Source: Haloarcula sp. (GTDB taxonomy: Archaea > Halobacteriota > Halobacteria > Halobacteriales > Haloarculaceae). Taken from it: 6,132 bases of DNA. Position 1 is the first letter of the stretch. Each line of letters begins with the position of its first letter. A program made the translations under genes and the position numbers. The DNA is taken from contig JAQCNK010000159.1 of the NCBI GenBank assembly GCA_028275075.1, positions 1-6,132 of the forward strand. Direction: 5' to 3'. The notes beneath the pieces were generated by a model. It ran no database searches. It saw only the letters and a program-made list of their open reading frames with translations, and was not told where the DNA came from. Shown in pieces: positions 5,730 through 6,132 of the stretch.

Positions 5730-6014
5730 TTACTCCTGGAACTCCAGTCGGCCGGCGCGCCATCCCTCTCGGAGGTGGGCCTTCCCACAGTCCGAGCAGA
5801 TGTACTTCAGGTCGGTCTTCTTCGTGGGCTTGTCACCACCGGGGACCTTCGAGAACTTACCCTTGTTCCCGATACCGGTCCCTTGCCGCTTGCGCTGGCG
5901 GTCGTTGACCTTTTTCATACCGGACGAGCGGCCCGAGCGGACCTTCTCGACCTCGTGTTCGTTGTGCTCGTTACAGTGCGGACAGTACGTGTTGAAACGT
6001 CTCGGCATCTCCAT
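5730..6014 (-). CDS. rpl44e: 50S ribosomal protein L44e
   Basis: This 94-residue large-subunit protein sits near the ribosomal E site in archaea (the eukaryotic counterpart is eL42). It has the paired zinc cysteines C11/C14 (CPHC) and C73/C76 (CSDC), the loop [20 protein letters not shown], and the near-invariant end [18 protein letters not shown]. The start [14 protein letters not shown] at 6012-6014 matches the known N-terminus of haloarchaeal L44e. The frame extends ten residues further to 6044, but that start would sit almost on the TATA box and the added residues are not part of the family. The middle block around residues 33-48 differs from the H. marismortui protein as I recall it and is about two residues longer. 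It is the first gene of the operon. Confidence 0.96.
   Translation of the reverse strand: MEMPRRFNTYCPHCNEHNEHEVEKVRSGRSSGMKKVNDRQRKRQGTGIGNKGKFSKVPGGDKPTKKTDLKYICSDCGKAHLREGWRAGRLEFQE
5733..5737 (-). promoter_or_regulatory. Shine-Dalgarno site of rps27e
   Basis: AGGAG on the minus strand lies five bases before the rps27e ATG at 5727, partly inside the last codons of rpl44e. It fixes the rps27e start and rejects the longer frame. Confidence 0.7.
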
Positions 6015-6048
6015 AGATATCGACCTTACAGACCGATTTGGCATGACC

Positions 6049-6057
6049 GCTTAAAAC
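6049..6057 (-). promoter_or_regulatory. TATA box of the L44e-S27e-aIF2a-Nop10-PAC2 operon
   Basis: On the minus strand GTTTTAAGC is the best TATA-like element in the window and is preceded by a GC-rich stretch. Its centre at about 6053 predicts a transcript start near 6027, about 13 bases before the L44e ATG at 6014. An AAGGTC sequence within that short leader could help ribosome binding. The remaining bases 6058-6132 show no gene that I can support. Confidence 0.6.
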
Positions 6058-6132
6058 CCCGACGGTTCGTGTTCCCCGTCATATGTTCTGGCGCCCTCTT
6101 GCGGTAGGCGACCGGTCGCTCACTGAATCTGT

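Noticed and set aside
6015..6044. Ten-residue extension of L44e
   Set aside because: Known haloarchaeal L44e proteins begin at the [14 protein letters not shown] position, and the longer start would be only about six bases from the TATA box.
6120..6132. Possible 3' end of an upstream minus-strand gene (Gln-Ile-Gln then TGA)
   Set aside because: Only three sense codons would be inside the window, too few to tell a real gene end from a chance stop codon.

Overview
The window is chromosomal DNA from a halophilic archaeon (class Halobacteria). The evidence is high GC, strongly acidic proteins, archaeal TATA-type promoters placed for short or absent leaders, and an archaeal translation gene cluster whose L44e closely resembles the haloarchaeal protein. 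No mobile element, CRISPR array, tRNA or rRNA gene was seen. Coding density is very high: the longest stretch without a called gene is the 118 bases at the right end, which hold the ribosomal operon promoter and nothing else I can call.

Left part (1-1880). The 3' end of an ICC-like metallophosphoesterase gene (+) is followed by a gene for a 45-residue single-pass membrane microprotein (+). Four bases after its stop lies the stop of a convergent FAD-dependent amine-oxidase-type flavoprotein (-, 621-1880).

Middle (1881-3768). An 82-base divergent intergenic region holds a likely TATA box and a 10-bp palindrome in front of the flavoprotein. On the other side is a threonine-synthase-family gene (+) with an N-terminal zinc ribbon. 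Its expected PLP-binding lysine is an alanine, so it may not be a threonine synthase. A 66-base convergent spacer with an interrupted dyad separates it from a gene for a membrane-anchored, C-terminal J-domain protein (-).

Right part (3809-6014, all -). In order of transcription the cluster is rpl44e, rps27e, aIF2-alpha, nop10 and a PAC2-family proteasome-assembly-chaperone-like gene. Gaps are 2, 1, -4 and 5 bases, so this is almost certainly one operon driven by the TATA box near 6053. It joins two ribosomal proteins, the alpha subunit of the initiator-tRNA factor, an H/ACA pseudouridylation protein and a proteasome-linked protein. The J-domain gene follows 40 bases further on the same strand and may be reached by read-through or have its own promoter.

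Most of the window is ordinary haloarchaeal core genome. The item most worth a second look is the lysine-less threonine-synthase paralogue. Lesser ones are the membrane J-protein next to the PAC2 gene, the microprotein, the reduced Nop10 zinc knuckle and the two dyad elements.
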